From the NCBI GenBank assembly GCA_036351435.1, contig JAZBPA010000411.1:1-6432 (forward strand): DNA of 6,432 bases, in the 5' to 3' direction. Each line of letters starts with the position of its first letter. The stretch's first letter is position 1. Both the position numbers and the translations under genes were made by a program. Source of the stretch: JAAUQA01 sp036351435. Its GTDB lineage: Bacteria > Pseudomonadota > Gammaproteobacteria > Competibacterales > Competibacteraceae. Shown here piece after piece: positions 4,328 through 6,432 of this stretch. The notes below the pieces were generated by a model. That model did no database searches, was not told where the DNA came from, and worked only from the letters and a program-made list of their open reading frames with translations.

Positions 4328-6432
4328 ATGCGAAATTTTTTGACTTACCTGTCGATCATGGCATTTTTCACTGCTGTGATGGGCGGACTGGTTTATGCCG
4401 AGAATGGCCCATCGACAGACTTCACAACAACCGGAGATTTTGAAATTCTGCACCACGAGCTTTTGGAACTTACCCCCTCTCCCCAACCATTGCCGCCAGG
4501 AGCTAAATCGACTCAAAGTATGGCTGTCGATTCGTTCGTCTTGTCGTTTCAGGCGCTTGGTCGGGATTTCGAACTGGTGTTGGAATCGAATGAACGCCTG
4601 ATGGCCAACTTGCCAAAAGCACAGCGAGAGAGGCTAAGTAGCGCCGCGCAATTTTATCGTGGTCAAGTTGTCGACGCGCCCAATTCTTGGGTACGCCTGA
4701 CGCAGATGGAAGGACGCTGGTCCGGCACGATCTGGGACGGTACCGAACTGTATATCATCGACTCTTCCGACGAAGTGGCGGACTCTTTACAGTCGCCCGC
4801 GCAGCGATCAACACCCTATACCTTGATTTACCGGTTTTCGGACACGATATCAAACCGTCCTCAGGAGCCTGTCATAGACTATATCGATCCGGCAACCCAA
4901 GGTGGTGGTGATGCAACTCTCGAAAGAGACGAGCCGCCCCTACAGGATTATCGATCTCAGGTGCAGCATTTAAAGCAATTGGTACAGGCACTACCCGCCG
5001 CTGCATTGCAACTCGATTTGGCGATTATTGCCGATGTCCAATTTGTTCAAGCCAATCCTGGCAACCCGGAAGCCGCAGTCATGGCTAGGATGAATGTGGT
5101 CGACGGTATCTATTCAGAGCAAGTCGGTGTCAATCTCAACACGGTCGAGATCAGACTACTACAGGATAACGCCCCGCTGACTTCAACAGACCCGCTGACC
5201 TTACTCCGGCAACTCGGCAGTTTCGCCAGTGCGCCGGGCTTTACTAATCCGGGACTAACCCATCTGTTTACTGGGCGCGATTTAGCAGGTAGTACCGTGG
5301 GTATCGCGTACCTCAGATCCCTGTGTAGTGCCAGGTTCGGCGTGGGCGTGAGCGAGGTCAGGCAAGGGGGAACAGCTGGCGCTTTAACGGTTGCGCATGA
5401 GCTTGGCCATAATTTCGGCGCTCCTCATGATAATCAATCGGGTTCGGCCTGTGCGAGTACCCCCAATGGTTTTATCATGAATCCCTTTCTCAATGGCAGC
5501 GATGAGTTTTCTGAATGTAGCCTCGACCAAATGCAGCCTGAAATCGTCGACGCTATTTGTATCACCCCGATTGATAATCCAGATGCAGATGTCCGCGTCA
5601 GCTTTCCAACTAATCCGCTCAATGCGGCAGTGGATATCGATTTTGACTATGTGATCGAAGTAAGCAACAGCGGCGCGGCAACCACCACCAATGCCACTGC
5701 CACAATCGAATTACCTGTTGAATTAGTAATAACGAATACGGCGGTTGATGTCGGCAGCTGCGCACAGGATAGCGGCCAAGTAGATTGCGATTTGGAGGAC
5801 ATTAACGCCGGTGACGAAAGGACGATCACGTTGACGCTGCAGAGCGCGGAAAGTGGCCGCTTTGTCAGCACCGTAACCGTGTCCGCCGACAATGACAGCA
5901 ATGCGGGCAACAATACCGCTCAAGCCACTATTGACATTGCTGGCGACGGCGGCGGCGGTGAGATTATCTTCGCTGCTCGCTTCGATGGCGGCACCGATGG
6001 CTTCAGCTATGCTGATGACACCTTTGGCGGCACTAATCGACCGTTTTATGCTAGGGGCCAGTTTCGGCTAGGAGAGGGATTCACCAGTGGCGACCTACGG
6101 GTATTGCTGGGTGGGCTTAACAACGCAGATATTCTCGGCATGTCCGGCGGTTGGCAACGCTCCTTCACCTTGTCCGCTCCGCAGCAGGTTACTGTATCTT
6201 TGCGTTACCGCTTAAGTCAGGCTGCAAATTATGAAGCGGACGAGTTCAGCGATGCGCTGCTAGCGATAGACGGCACGCTCATCAGCGATTCTGGGAATGA
6301 TTATCTGGCCCGGATCGCTGGTGATGGGAATGGTGGACCGGTTCGCACCACCGGATGGCAAACCGTTGATATCGATTTGGGTACTCTTTCGGCGGGCACT
6401 CATACTCTGACCATCGGGGGTTTTAACAACAA
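4328..6432 (+). CDS. Secreted reprolysin-like (M12B) zinc metalloprotease, multidomain, 3'-truncated by window
   Basis: The frame is open from the ATG to the window edge (701 codons, no stop), so the protein is incomplete. Residues 1-24 form a Sec signal peptide: Arg2, a hydrophobic core, and VYA as the likely cleavage site. Residues 25 to about 228 are a propeptide whose FVLSFQALGRDFELVLESN (70-88) matches the M12B propeptide pattern; it has no cysteine, hence no cysteine switch. The catalytic domain (about 229-412) has the zinc motif HELGHNFGAPHD with His357, Glu358, His361, His367 and Asp368, and the Met-turn Met384 in FIMNP. Cys333, Cys375, Cys397 and Cys411 have the spacing of two adamalysin disulfides. 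Residues about 419-537 are a DUF11/CARDB-like Ig-fold with a probable Cys478-Cys487 bridge. A GDGGGG linker (539-544) leads to a beta-rich domain (546 on), perhaps for carbohydrate or surface binding. It should act outside the cell, probably exported by Sec and type II secretion (inference). Confidence 0.9.
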   Translation, partial: MRNFLTYLSIMAFFTAVMGGLVYAENGPSTDFTTTGDFEILHHELLELTPSPQPLPPGAKSTQSMAVDSFVLSFQALGRDFELVLESNERLMANLPKAQRERLSSAAQFYRGQVVDAPNSWVRLTQMEGRWSGTIWDGTELYIIDSSDEVADSLQSPAQRSTPYTLIYRFSDTISNRPQEPVIDYIDPATQGGGDATLERDEPPLQDYRSQVQHLKQLVQALPAAALQLDLAIIADVQFVQANPGNPEAAVMARMNVVDGIYSEQVGVNLNTVEIRLLQDNAPLTSTDPLTLLRQLGSFASAPGFTNPGLTHLFTGRDLAGSTVGIAYLRSLCSARFGVGVSEVRQGGTAGALTVAHELGHNFGAPHDNQSGSACASTPNGFIMNPFLNGSDEFSECSLDQMQPEIVDAICITPIDNPDADVRVSFPTNPLNAAVDIDFDYVIEVSNSGAATTTNATATIELPVELVITNTAVDVGSCAQDSGQVDCDLEDINAGDERTITLTLQSAESGRFVSTVTVSADNDSNAGNNTAQATIDIAGDGGGGEIIFAARFDGGTDGFSYADDTFGGTNRPFYARGQFRLGEGFTSGDLRVLLGGLNNADILGMSGGWQRSFTLSAPQQVTVSLRYRLSQAANYEADEFSDALLAIDGTLISDSGNDYLARIAGDGNGGPVRTTGWQTVDIDLGTLSAGTHTLTIGGFNN

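Noticed and set aside
5647..5923. Minus-strand open frames of 88 and 66 codons within the DUF11-like region
   Set aside because: They overlap each other and the well-supported protease frame; no ribosome binding site or recognisable motif.

Overview
The window reads as chromosomal DNA of a gammaproteobacterium with a roughly balanced base composition. The evidence is the protein set: a YheT-type alpha/beta hydrolase, a close YrdA-type gamma-carbonic anhydrase, a two-domain FIST protein and a stand-alone acyl carrier protein. I cannot name a genus. No tRNA, rRNA, CRISPR array, insertion sequence or phage gene was seen.

Layout. At 2-151 an open frame, possibly the tail of an upstream gene, ends in an ATGA overlap with the start of yheT (148-1116, +). 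Three minus-strand genes follow. The acyl carrier protein gene (1156-1407) is convergent with yheT and has its own strong sigma-70 promoter at 1486-1514. Upstream of it lie the yrdA-like gene (1567-2091) and the FIST gene (2143-3333), 51 bases apart and possibly co-transcribed. A 245-base divergent intergenic region (3334-3578) separates FIST from a plus-strand gene for a 105-residue protein of unknown function (3579-3896). It carries a phased cluster of short direct repeats and a 10-bp palindrome. A 431-base gene-free stretch (3897-4327) leads to the largest gene, which starts at 4328 and runs off the window end (701 codons seen).

The last gene is the most distinctive. It encodes a secreted, multidomain, adamalysin/reprolysin-like (M12B) zinc metalloprotease. 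The order is signal peptide, cysteine-free propeptide, catalytic domain with the extended HEXXHXXGXXHD motif, Met-turn and four cysteines spaced as in snake-venom adamalysins, then a DUF11/CARDB-like Ig-fold module, then a beta-rich C-terminal module cut by the window edge. Its strong Shine-Dalgarno is complementary over nine positions to a pyrimidine tract about 190 bases upstream, a possible long-range translational control element.

The other genes look like ordinary core or accessory housekeeping functions with no shared pathway. I see no multi-gene novel system. The leads worth following are the metalloprotease and its leader, the 105-residue CxxC protein, and the orphan acyl carrier protein.
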